Part shown: positions 5,844 to 12,835 of the stretch, piece by piece
Numbering within the stretch: the first letter of the stretch is position 1
Layout of the letters: every line of letters starts with the position of its first letter
Assembly: GCA_005878635.1 (NCBI GenBank)
Contig: VBLS01000129.1
Coordinates: 1-13,162 of the forward strand
DNA length: 13,162 bases
Origin: Methanobacteriota archaeon
GTDB lineage: Archaea > Thermoplasmatota > Thermoplasmata > RBG-16-68-12
Direction of reading: 5' to 3'
Made by a program: the position numbers and the translations under genes
The notes under the pieces: model-generated
Databases searched by the model: none
The model's input: the letters and a program-made list of their open reading frames with translations, nothing else
What the model was told of the DNA's origin: nothing

Positions 5844-6746
5844 ATGTGGTCGCCTCCGCCGACCGTCCCGTCTTCGACCGGACTCGGGCCGTTTCCCGCG
5901 CGAGCGCGGCGACTCGGTTTCTTCGAACGGCTGCGCATCGGCTGGCAGCTGACGAAGGTCAGCTTGAGCATCCTCCGGAGGGAAAAGGGCCTCATCCTCC
6001 TCCCGTTCCTCTCCCTGCTCACGACCGGCGTCGCGTGGATCCTCTTCTTCCTCGGGATCTTCTTCTTCGTCCCGAACCCGACGAACCCCTTCGGGAGCGT
6101 CTTCTTCTACGCGGGCCTCGCGGTCGTGTACTTCATCACGTTCTTCGTTTCCATCTACTTCAACGCCGCCGTCATGGGGGCCGCCATGATCCGCCTGAAC
6201 GGCGGGGACCCGACGATCTCAGACGGGCTGAAAGTCGCGAACGAGAACCTCCGTCGGATCGCGGGTTGGGCCCTCCTCAGCGCGACCGTCGGATTGATCC
6301 TGCGCGCGATCGCGGAACGGGCCGGGATCATCGGGCGCATCATCGCGGGATTCGCGGGTGCGGCCTGGGGCGTCATCACGTATCTCGTCGTCCCGGTCCT
6401 GATCTTCGAGAAGGTCGGACCGTGGGCCGCGGTCAAGCGGAGCGGCTCGCTCCTTCGGAAGACGTGGGGCGAGGCCATGGGCGGATACTTCAGCCTCGGG
6501 GCGATCTTTCTCCTGCTCGCGCTGCCGGGCCTCTTGCTTCTCCTTGGCGGCGTGGCGATCGGCGGGATTGTAGGCCTCCTGATTGGGGGCGCGGTCGCGG
6601 TCGTTTACTGGCTCATCCTCGGTCTGCTGGGCGCGGCATCCCAGAGCATCCTGGTAACCGCGCTCTATCGATACGCAACGACGGGCAAGTTGGGGTTCGG
6701 ATTTCCAGAAGGCCTGCTTGCCACGGGGACAGCCGCCTCGCGGTAG
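5844..6746 (+). CDS. Polytopic membrane protein, DUF6159-like
   Basis: A 300-residue integral membrane protein. A short proline-rich N-terminus is followed by the amphipathic segment FFERLRIGWQLTKVSLSIL (about 26-44), then about six hydrophobic segments (roughly 50-74, 84-112, 140-160, 165-190, 216-245 and 248-270). The opening pattern (FxRxxxGWxLxKxSxxxLRxxKxLxLLP) and the GDPTISDGLKVANENLRRI loop recall the DUF6159 family of uncharacterised prokaryotic membrane proteins; the family name is from memory and moderately certain. ATG 5844 is the only usable start, because an in-frame stop lies at 5814. No ribosome-binding sequence is evident. No function can be given. Confidence 0.8.
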   Translation: MWSPPPTVPSSTGLGPFPARARRLGFFERLRIGWQLTKVSLSILRREKGLILLPFLSLLTTGVAWILFFLGIFFFVPNPTNPFGSVFFYAGLAVVYFITFFVSIYFNAAVMGAAMIRLNGGDPTISDGLKVANENLRRIAGWALLSATVGLILRAIAERAGIIGRIIAGFAGAAWGVITYLVVPVLIFEKVGPWAAVKRSGSLLRKTWGEAMGGYFSLGAIFLLLALPGLLLLLGGVAIGGIVGLLIGGAVAVVYWLILGLLGAASQSILVTALYRYATTGKLGFGFPEGLLATGTAASR

Positions 6747-6881
6747 CTCGGCCCATGGGGCAAGAATCCCCTGCTTCCGAGCGCCTGTCGCCGATTTCGA
6801 CGTCCTCATCCCATTGGTGCCTAGTGCCTAATTTGGACGTCTTCCAGGAGAACTGGACATGCTCGCGTTCGTCTTTCGGGC

Positions 6882-7808
6882 TCACGCTTGCCATGACTTG
6901 AACTGGATCTGCGATCCGTCCGAGTACAGGAGGTAGAACGTCAGGGACGTGCCCGGGGCCGGCGCCGACGGGAAGGCGATCGTGATGATGTCGCCGCCCT
7001 TCACCGTGCCCGTGCCGCCCAGGTCGGTCCACTTCACGCCGACCGACGCGGGGGTTGCTCCGGCCACAGTCACCGTTACATTAGCGCCATTCGTGCCCAT
7101 GTTCTGCACCGTTCCCGTGTTGGTCCCGATGCCGAAGTTCACCTTGTAGTTCGACGGAGGGACCGTGGGCGAGGCGGACGCGATCGCGAATGTCCAGGTG
7201 ACAGCGTTTTGTTTCATGACGCTGCTGAATGTCACAACAGGCTTTGACGAAGACGCACGAGGCGTCGCAGCGGCCTCGCTCGATTGGGGACCTTCACCTG
7301 CGGAGTTCACCGCGCTGACCTTGTAGTAGTATGTCTGCCCATTTGCCACGAAGCTGTCCGTGTACGAGAAGCCATTTCCAATCGTCTGAAGCAGCGATTC
7401 GCCGTTCGGCGACGTGCCTCGGTAGATCCTGTAGTTTGCAATGGAAGAGCCGCCTCTCGAAGGCGGCGCAAACCAACCCAGCAAGACGGTCGCGTCGCCG
7501 GCCGTTGCCGTAAGGCCCACCGGAGCCCCGGGAGGGATGGCACCGGGTCCGCTCACAAGGCCGGACGTCATCACGTAGACGATCGCGGCCAGGGCCACAA
7601 CGACGACGATTACGATCAGGATAACGACCACCACGAGGAGGCCGATGTTGCGGCGCTTGGGTAGAGGCGCATACGGGTAGGTCCCGTAGGGAGGGACAGC
7701 AGAAGGTAGCGGAGGTGGTGCCGCCGCAGCAGGCCCGATGGGCGTTTCGGAAGGGGCCCCGCTCACGATTCGGCATCCCCGTCCTCCCTGAAGCCGATTG
7801 CGATTCAT
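6882..7808 (-). CDS. Membrane-anchored surface protein with FN3 domain and archaeal pilin-like C-terminal domain
   Basis: With ATG 7808 the protein has 308 residues: a short cytoplasmic proline/alanine-rich region (1-50), a KRR stop-transfer, one long hydrophobic helix (about 55-80), an FN3 domain (about 93-183, with GWFAPP, YRIYRG and YYYKVSAVNSAGEG strands), and a C-terminal beta domain (190-308). The latter ends in GGDIITI, APGTSLTFYLLYSDGS and a final SW, a pattern seen in archaeal type IV pilin and DUF1628-like proteins. The frame extends to TTG 7844, but a TATA-like TTAACCTTAT at 7851-7860 lies too close to that codon for it to be transcribed; GTG 7766 is another option. Adhesion or cell-surface structure is the likely setting (inference). 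Confidence 0.8.
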   Translation of the reverse strand: MNRNRLQGGRGCRIVSGAPSETPIGPAAAAPPPLPSAVPPYGTYPYAPLPKRRNIGLLVVVVILIVIVVVVALAAIVYVMTSGLVSGPGAIPPGAPVGLTATAGDATVLLGWFAPPSRGGSSIANYRIYRGTSPNGESLLQTIGNGFSYTDSFVANGQTYYYKVSAVNSAGEGPQSSEAAATPRASSSKPVVTFSSVMKQNAVTWTFAIASASPTVPPSNYKVNFGIGTNTGTVQNMGTNGANVTVTVAGATPASVGVKWTDLGGTGTVKGGDIITIAFPSAPAPGTSLTFYLLYSDGSQIQFKSWQA

Positions 7809-7850
7809 TCCCGGAACTCTTCCGGTGCGCCGAGGCGATGTCAACCTTGA

Positions 7851-7860
7851 ATAAGGTTAA
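7851..7860 (-). promoter_or_regulatory. Candidate TATA box for the FN3 surface protein
   Basis: TTAACCTTAT on the minus strand lies 43-52 bp before ATG 7808. It would place initiation near 7830 and argues against the more upstream TTG start at 7844. Confidence 0.4.
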
Positions 7861-7876
7861 CATCCGCCGGACAAAT

Positions 7877-7885
7877 CGTTAAGTG
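7877..7885 (+). promoter_or_regulatory. Candidate TATA box for the Ku-ligase operon
   Basis: CGTTAAGTG lies about 41-49 bp before the Ku start, giving an expected initiation point near 7907. Confidence 0.4.
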
Positions 7886-7911
7886 CCCCGGGTCCTTCAT
7901 TCCGAATCCCC

Positions 7912-7917
7912 GGGAGG
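7912..7917 (+). promoter_or_regulatory. Ribosome binding site of Ku
   Basis: GGGAGG, extended by TT, lies eight bases before ATG 7926. It is the clearest Shine-Dalgarno sequence in the window and fixes the Ku start. Confidence 0.7.
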
Positions 7918-7925
7918 TTGAATCC

Positions 7926-8699
7926 ATGGCGCGAGCATTGTGGAGCGGCGCGATTGCGTTCGGCCTCGTGAACATCCCCGTGAAGTTGTACGGGGCCACG
8001 GAGAGCAAGGACCTGTCCTTCACGACGTTGCACTCTTCATGCATGACCGCGCTGCGGCGGCCCTACGTGTGCCCGAAGGACAACGTGCCCGTCGAATCGA
8101 AGGACATGGTCAAGGGCTACGAGTACGCGAAGGGCCAGTACGTCATCCTGACGGACAAGGACTTCGATTCGATCCCGCTCGAGGCGAGCAAAGCCCTCGA
8201 GGTGGCGGGCTTCGTCGAGTCGCAAGACATCAGCCCGATCTTGCGGGAGCGCAACTACTATCTCGGCCCGGAGGAGATCAGCCTGAAACCGTTCGAGCTG
8301 TTCCGGCAAGCCCTCCTGCGAACCGGCAAGGTCGCGATCGCCCGCGCCGTCCTGTGGAAGAAGGAGCAGCTCGTGTCGATCAGCCCGCTGAACGGCAGCC
8401 TCGTGCTCACGACCCTGATGCATCAGGACGAGGTGAAATCCCCGCCGGAGCCTCCCGCGACGCAGCCCGTCGTCATCTCGGAGGCGGAGCTCGACCTGGC
8501 CCTGCAACTCATCAAGACCTTGGTGATGGAGTTCGACCTCTCGCGCTACAAGGACCGCTATCGCGATGCCCTGATGCAACTGATCCAGGCCAAGGTGGAA
8601 GGCAAGGAGTTGCCGGCCGTCACGAAGATCGAGGCGAAGCCGACCCAGGACCTCATGGCGGCCCTGAAGGCGAGCTTGGCCGCCGCCAAGGCGAATTGA
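7926..8699 (+). CDS. ku: Ku, DNA double-strand-break end-binding protein
   Basis: Prokaryotic-type Ku forms a homodimeric ring that threads onto broken DNA ends and recruits the end-joining ligase. The 257-residue length is typical of bacterial Ku. The start MARALWSGAIAFGLVNIPVKLY is the family signature. Other family features are CPKDNVPV, KGYEYAKGQYV, SQDISPIL and YYLGPE, followed by a region resembling the helical C-terminal extension (FDLSRYKDRYRDALMQLIQ). There is no SAP domain. The strong GGGAGG at 7912 supports the ATG. The ligase start codon overlaps the stop of this gene, so the two are translationally coupled. Ku is rare in archaea; a working end-joining set is known from Methanocella, and horizontal gain from bacteria is plausible. 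Base composition does not stand out from its neighbours. Confidence 0.96.
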   Translation: MARALWSGAIAFGLVNIPVKLYGATESKDLSFTTLHSSCMTALRRPYVCPKDNVPVESKDMVKGYEYAKGQYVILTDKDFDSIPLEASKALEVAGFVESQDISPILRERNYYLGPEEISLKPFELFRQALLRTGKVAIARAVLWKKEQLVSISPLNGSLVLTTLMHQDEVKSPPEPPATQPVVISEAELDLALQLIKTLVMEFDLSRYKDRYRDALMQLIQAKVEGKELPAVTKIEAKPTQDLMAALKASLAAAKAN

Positions 8700-9673
8700 G
8701 CCGCGGCCGGGGAGCGGCGGGGACTCGATGGCTCCGGACCCCTACTCTCAAGCCGATGCTCGCGGAGAGCCGCGAGACGCCGTTCGATTCGGCGGATCAC
8801 ATCTACGAGCTCAAGTGGGACGGGACGAGGGCCATCTGCTTCCTCCGCGACCGGCAGCGGTTCCAGAACCGCCGGATGACGTTCATCGAGCCGCGGTACC
8901 CGGACCTCAAGGTGCGGACGAAGAAGCCCGCGATCCTCGACGGCGAGATCGTCGTGATGTGGGACGGGAAGCCGAGCTTCGAGAAGCTGCAGGAACGGGA
9001 ACGCCCCGGCACCAAGATCCACCAGGACTATCTCGTGAAAACACTGCCCGCGACCTACGTGGCCTTCGACGTCCTCTACATCGGCGACGAGAACGTGATG
9101 GGCAAGCCGCAGATGGAGCGGAAGGCCCTTCTTCGCGAGGTCCTCGAGGAGGACGATCGGATCGTGCTCAGCGATTACGTCGAGGCGCGCGGGGTCGACT
9201 ACTACAACGCCGTGATCGGGCGCGGCCTGGAAGGCATCATCGCGAAACGAAAGGATGCGCGGTATTCTCCCGGCAAACGGACGAAGGACTGGATCAAGAT
9301 CAAGAAGAAGACGACCCTCGACTGCGTGATCGCGGGCATCACGGCCGGCGAAGGGGAGCGGGAGGACACCTTCGGCTCCCTGATCATGGGCGCGTACTAC
9401 CAGGGCGAGCTGTTCCACGTCGGCCGCGTCGGCACGGGATTCTCCGAGCTCTTCCGGCGGTCGCTCTATCCGCGGCTCGTCGCCTTGCGCCAGGAGGCCT
9501 GCCCCTTCCCCGAGGTCCCCGAGATCGACGCCCACGTCGGGTTCTGGACCCGGCCGGAGATTGTGGCCGAGGTCCACTTCCTCGAGTTCTCGAAGGACCG
9601 GCATATGCGCGCCCCTTCCTTCTCGCGCTTGCGGGAGGACAAGCGGCCCGAGGACTGCGTCGTCACGTTCTAG
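8696..9673 (+). CDS. ATP-dependent DNA ligase, LigD ligase-domain type (end joining)
   Basis: Seals breaks held by Ku. All nucleotidyltransferase motifs are visible (numbered from TTG 8696, 325 residues): motif I KWDGTR with catalytic K40, motif III DGEIVV (82-87), IIIa YVAFDVLYI (121-129), IV EGIIAKR (179-185), and V WIKIKKK (199-205). An OB-fold domain follows (about 210-320), ending in the LigD-like MRAPSFSRLREDK. The polymerase and phosphoesterase domains of full LigD are absent, so this is a stand-alone ligase. TTG 8696 overlaps the Ku stop as TTGA and keeps the conserved LKPMLA intact. ATG 8756 would begin inside that motif and give 305 residues. Together with Ku it forms a minimal end-joining operon. 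Confidence 0.94.
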   Translation: MSRGRGAAGTRWLRTPTLKPMLAESRETPFDSADHIYELKWDGTRAICFLRDRQRFQNRRMTFIEPRYPDLKVRTKKPAILDGEIVVMWDGKPSFEKLQERERPGTKIHQDYLVKTLPATYVAFDVLYIGDENVMGKPQMERKALLREVLEEDDRIVLSDYVEARGVDYYNAVIGRGLEGIIAKRKDARYSPGKRTKDWIKIKKKTTLDCVIAGITAGEGEREDTFGSLIMGAYYQGELFHVGRVGTGFSELFRRSLYPRLVALRQEACPFPEVPEIDAHVGFWTRPEIVAEVHFLEFSKDRHMRAPSFSRLREDKRPEDCVVTF

Positions 9674-9735
9674 GCGCCTCCCGCGGACCTGCGGTCAGGC
9701 GACCCAGGAGTCCTCCGACAATTCCGCGGCCTTGC

Positions 9736-9754
9736 GGAGTCCTTTTTCGACTCC
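9736..9754 (+). terminator. Possible terminator after the ligase
   Basis: GGAGTC and GACTCC form a six-pair hairpin around a pyrimidine loop containing five T. It sits 63 bp past the ligase stop and just before the promoter of the next gene. Confidence 0.4.
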
Positions 9755-9762
9755 TTTATCAA
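9755..9762 (+). promoter_or_regulatory. Candidate TATA box for the VOC protein
   Basis: TTTATCAA lies about 40-46 bp before ATG 9801, placing initiation near 9783 with a leader of about 18 bases. It suggests separate transcription from Ku-ligase. Confidence 0.4.
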
Positions 9763-9800
9763 TGGCCGTGTCGATAGGGCGACGATAAACGGGGTTTTGT

Positions 9801-10604
9801 ATGACGAAGCTTCAGTTGACAGACCTGGAAATCTACGTGAAGGACTTGAAAGCGGCGAAGGCGTTTTACACGAAGAAGATCGGCCTCAAGGTGCGTTCCT
9901 CGATGCCGAAATACGGGTATCTCGCCCTCGGCGCGACGACGGGCGGGAAGGACGCTTCCCTGACGCCGTGGCAGCCGACGCCGGAGTGGGGCCAAGAAAT
10001 CTACGAGGCCCGGCTCAAGATGATCGGCGGGATCACGGGCATCGGATTCCTGACGAACGACCTGAAGGGAACCGTGGCGGACCTGAAGAAGAAGGGCGTC
10101 AAGGCCGAGATCGAGCGGGAAGATGGGACGTTCGGACGCTTCACGGATCCGGACGGGAACGTGTTGTTCCTCGCGCAGCCCGACAAGCCGAAGGTCCGCC
10201 GGAAGGGCGTGTCCGCCTTGACCTTCGTCACCGTCGTCTCGAAGGATTCGAAGAAGACCGGCGAGTTCTTCAAGAAGGCGCTCGGCCTGAAGTCCCACCG
10301 GGTCCCTGGCGAGGAGGGCTTCACCGACTACCGCTTCTCGGAGAAGGAGACGAGCATCATGCCCTTCACGCCGACGAAGCAGATGTACGACAACGCCGCG
10401 GACTACGACTCCGACATCGCACATATCGGCGAGGAGACGGGGATCGGCTTCACGACGGACGACATCTACAAGCTCCAGGAGCAGCTCCTCGCGAAGGGCG
10501 TGCGGTTCAAGGAGAAGGCCGAGGCCCAGGGCTGGGGCGGGATCATGGCCCGGTTCTTCGATCCGGACGACAACGTCTACTCCCTGGTCCAGTACGGAGA
10601 TTAG
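9801..10604 (+). CDS. Two-domain VOC (glyoxalase/bleomycin-resistance fold) protein
   Basis: A 267-residue protein made of two vicinal-oxygen-chelate domains (about 5-127 and 137-266). Each opens with a beta strand plus the helix pattern KAAKAFYTKKIGLKV or KKTGEFFKKALGLKS, and each closes with a DPDGN or DPDDN turn. In the first domain the usual metal-binding His of strand one is replaced (TDLEIYV) and the Glu after DPDGN is missing (VLFLAQ). In the second the end is VYSLVQ. Loss of chelating residues suggests a binding or non-metal role, not a glyoxalase, but substrate cannot be told. The protein has no signal peptide. It follows the ligase by 127 bp with its own TATA-like element, so a link with DNA repair is not supported. 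Confidence 0.88.
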   Translation: MTKLQLTDLEIYVKDLKAAKAFYTKKIGLKVRSSMPKYGYLALGATTGGKDASLTPWQPTPEWGQEIYEARLKMIGGITGIGFLTNDLKGTVADLKKKGVKAEIEREDGTFGRFTDPDGNVLFLAQPDKPKVRRKGVSALTFVTVVSKDSKKTGEFFKKALGLKSHRVPGEEGFTDYRFSEKETSIMPFTPTKQMYDNAADYDSDIAHIGEETGIGFTTDDIYKLQEQLLAKGVRFKEKAEAQGWGGIMARFFDPDDNVYSLVQYGD

Positions 10605-10626
10605 GCAAAGAAGGAGAGGAGAAAGG

Positions 10627-10646
10627 GGCGGACCGTTCGGTCCGCC
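10627..10646. terminator. Bidirectional hairpin between convergent genes
   Basis: A perfect eight-pair stem, GGCGGACC with GGTCCGCC, encloses a GTTC loop. It lies 22 bp after the VOC stop and 12 bp beyond the stop of the minus-strand propeller gene. No long T-run follows on either strand, so it may stabilise 3' ends more than terminate. Confidence 0.55.
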
Positions 10647-10658
10647 TTCCCGGCTTGC

Positions 10659-12674
10659 CTAGGGTCCCCTCGGGGGGAGCCCCATGTCCAACGGGTCCGC
10701 GTCGGTCGGCGGAGGAGGGATCGGATGCCCTCCGCTCGCGGGCCGATGGACCTGCTCCCGATCCCTCTTCCGGACGCCGAGGAGCATCCAAGTCAGGAGG
10801 CCGACGAGGATCACGAGGAGGCCGACGGTCCCTCCGAGGATCTCGATATACGTGAGGAGACCACTCGGTCGAATCGTCACCGTGAACGGAGTCGTCGCCG
10901 TGTTCCCGGCGGCGTCCTTCACGGTCAGCTTGGCCGTGTACGTGCCGGCGCGGGCGTAGACGTGGGTCGTCGTGGCCGTGGTGGCGTTCGAGCCGTCCCC
11001 GAAGTCCCAGAGGTAGCTCGTCACCCCGACGTTGTCGCTGGAGGCCGAGCCATCGAAGAAGAGCGCCTGGCCTTCATCGGCCGTTCGGTCGCCCCCTCCC
11101 CGCGGAATCGGTGCGTCCATGTCCCGGACCGTCACCGAGCGGGTCGCGGTGGCCGCGTTTCCCGAGTAGTCCCAGACGGTCAAGGTCGCCGTGTACAGCC
11201 CTGGGTTCGCATAGCTGTGCGAGTCCATCAGGCCCATCGCCGTCGAGCCGTCCCCGAAGTCCCAGGAGGCCGAGGCGATCCCGAGGTTGTCCGCCGAGCC
11301 GCTCCCGTCGAACGAGGCGGCGGTCCCTTGGTCCATCGTGGCCGACGAGCCGGCCGATGCTATGGGCGCCACGACGTCGCGGACGGAGGCGAGGATCCCT
11401 TGCTGGATGATCGGCACGGGGAAGGTCGTCACGACGCTCCAGCTGGTCCAGGCGGCGACGACGTCCCCGGCAGCATCGATGCCTACGGCCGGGTTTGCCT
11501 CGAAATTCGTCCCCGTGTCCCCGTTGACCCGGACGTTCGCGGACCACGAGACGCCGGTGTACGAGGACGTGTAGATCGCGTAGGGATAGGGGCCACCGGT
11601 CCGGTAGTCGGACCAGGCGAGCTGGGCGCGGTCCCCGTTGACCGCGAGGGTCGGCTGCCCTTGCTGCACGGTGCCCGTATCGTCATTCACCTTGACCGCG
11701 ACCGGGAAGGACGCTCCGCCGTTGGTCGACACCGTGGCCGCGATGTCCGGCCCGGTGCCCGTGAAAGAACTGTCCGTCCACGCGACGAAGATCGCGCCGG
11801 TCGCGTTGACCGCGAGGGTCGGCTCGACCTGCGCGGCATTTCCCGTGTCGCGGTTCACCGTCACGACGGTGCCCCAGCTGGCTCCGAGGTTCGTCGACTT
11901 GACGTAGTAGATGTCGGGGCCCTTCGCGGCATTGCTCGGGTCCCTCCAGACGATGTGGACAGACCGATCGGGGGCGACGGCAATCGCAGGGGCGCCTTGC
12001 TCCGCCGCGGTCGCATCCGTGTTCACGCGGACGCTGGGCGGGTTGAAGCTCAGCCCGCCGTCCGTGGAATTGATGTAGTAGATGTCGGGCCCATTCGCGG
12101 GCGTGCGGGTGTCGGTCCATACCGCGTGGATGAGGTGCTGATTCACCGGATCGACCGCGATGGATGGCTCCGTCTGGGCGTTCGTCGTGACGTCGATGTT
12201 CACGCGGACGTTCGGGGAGAAGCTCGCCCCGCCGGTCGTGGATTTCGAGAAGTACACGTCGTTGTTCCCGCTGCGTCCGTCCGTCCAAGCGATGTAGATG
12301 TTATTCGACAGATCGAGGGTGAGCGTCGGCTCCGTCTGCGCGGTGCCGCCGGCATCGTCATTGACCCGCAGCGGGACGGTCCAGGTCCGACCGTTGGAGG
12401 ATTTCGTGAAGAAGACATCGGTCCCCGTGGTCGAGCCGCCCCATCCGGAATACGCGAGGTACACCACGCCGTCCGAGCCGATGGCCATGGACGATTGGCC
12501 GCCCTGGTATCCGGGGGCCTGGTCGACCCGGACCATCGCCCCGAAGTACGGCGCCGCCGGTCCGGCCGCGGCCGGCGTGGCGATGACGCCCAGGAGAGCG
12601 ACGGCGACGAGGGCGATCATGATCGGGAGGACGAATATCGCTTTGAATCCACGCGCGTTCGGCGGTCGAAGCAT
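10659..12674 (-). CDS. Secreted beta-propeller (BNR/sialidase-like) protein with two PKD domains and C-terminal membrane anchor
   Basis: A 671-residue exported protein. The signal peptide has a hydrophobic core at about 11-32 ending ATPAAAG. Seven repeats of about 55 residues follow, each marked by a VRVNxD-like strand (near 48, 102, 157, 216, 272, 328 and 382) and most with Asp-box-like turns (STDGGLSF, TTGGASFS), consistent with a seven-bladed propeller. Two PKD domains come next (about 435-517 and 520-602, each with WDFGDGS), then one transmembrane helix (about 610-634) and a short charged, proline-rich cytoplasmic tail. No sialidase catalytic set is evident, so binding or adhesion is likelier. 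ATG 12674 is chosen over the longer frame (to 12770): it starts the signal peptide, has AGGAG upstream, and follows a good TATA box. Confidence 0.9.
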   Translation of the reverse strand: MLRPPNARGFKAIFVLPIMIALVAVALLGVIATPAAAGPAAPYFGAMVRVDQAPGYQGGQSSMAIGSDGVVYLAYSGWGGSTTGTDVFFTKSSNGRTWTVPLRVNDDAGGTAQTEPTLTLDLSNNIYIAWTDGRSGNNDVYFSKSTTGGASFSPNVRVNIDVTTNAQTEPSIAVDPVNQHLIHAVWTDTRTPANGPDIYYINSTDGGLSFNPPSVRVNTDATAAEQGAPAIAVAPDRSVHIVWRDPSNAAKGPDIYYVKSTNLGASWGTVVTVNRDTGNAAQVEPTLAVNATGAIFVAWTDSSFTGTGPDIAATVSTNGGASFPVAVKVNDDTGTVQQGQPTLAVNGDRAQLAWSDYRTGGPYPYAIYTSSYTGVSWSANVRVNGDTGTNFEANPAVGIDAAGDVVAAWTSWSVVTTFPVPIIQQGILASVRDVVAPIASAGSSATMDQGTAASFDGSGSADNLGIASASWDFGDGSTAMGLMDSHSYANPGLYTATLTVWDYSGNAATATRSVTVRDMDAPIPRGGGDRTADEGQALFFDGSASSDNVGVTSYLWDFGDGSNATTATTTHVYARAGTYTAKLTVKDAAGNTATTPFTVTIRPSGLLTYIEILGGTVGLLVILVGLLTWMLLGVRKRDREQVHRPASGGHPIPPPPTDADPLDMGLPPRGP

Positions 12675-12714
12675 GACACGTGCGCTCCTGAGGTCGCCCC
12701 CGTTTGCGTGACGG

Positions 12715-12721
12715 TATTTAA
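12715..12721 (-). promoter_or_regulatory. TATA box of the propeller/PKD gene
   Basis: TTAAATA on the minus strand lies 41-47 bp before ATG 12674, which predicts initiation near 12690. It falls inside the longer open frame and so argues for the downstream start. Confidence 0.55.
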
Positions 12722-12835
12722 CCCGCGTGGAACGATTTTCAAAAATGCGAATTAGCAGTCCCTTGGACATGCCAGACGAGGCCGCCCTGGTCCGATATCT
12801 TCATTCCGCATGCCCGACTACGCCCGCGGGGAAGC

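Noticed and set aside
7940..8695. Upstream extension of the ligase frame through Ku, giving a 577-codon protein
   Set aside because: The added part lies out of frame inside Ku and is Arg/Gly-rich shadow; only the part after the Ku stop matches ligase.
11100..12560. Tandem DNA repeats considered as a CRISPR or satellite array
   Set aside because: The period of about 165 bases is imperfect and in frame, and is explained by the propeller blades of the encoded protein.
10725..12755. Plus-strand open frame of 676 codons opposite the propeller/PKD gene
   Set aside because: Its repeats mirror the VRVN repeats of the real gene on the other strand, and its composition is Arg/Val/Gly/Asp-rich without any domain.
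12675..12770. N-terminal extension of the propeller gene to 12770
   Set aside because: The TATA box and the AGGAG sequence lie inside it, and the signal peptide starts at the inner ATG 12674.
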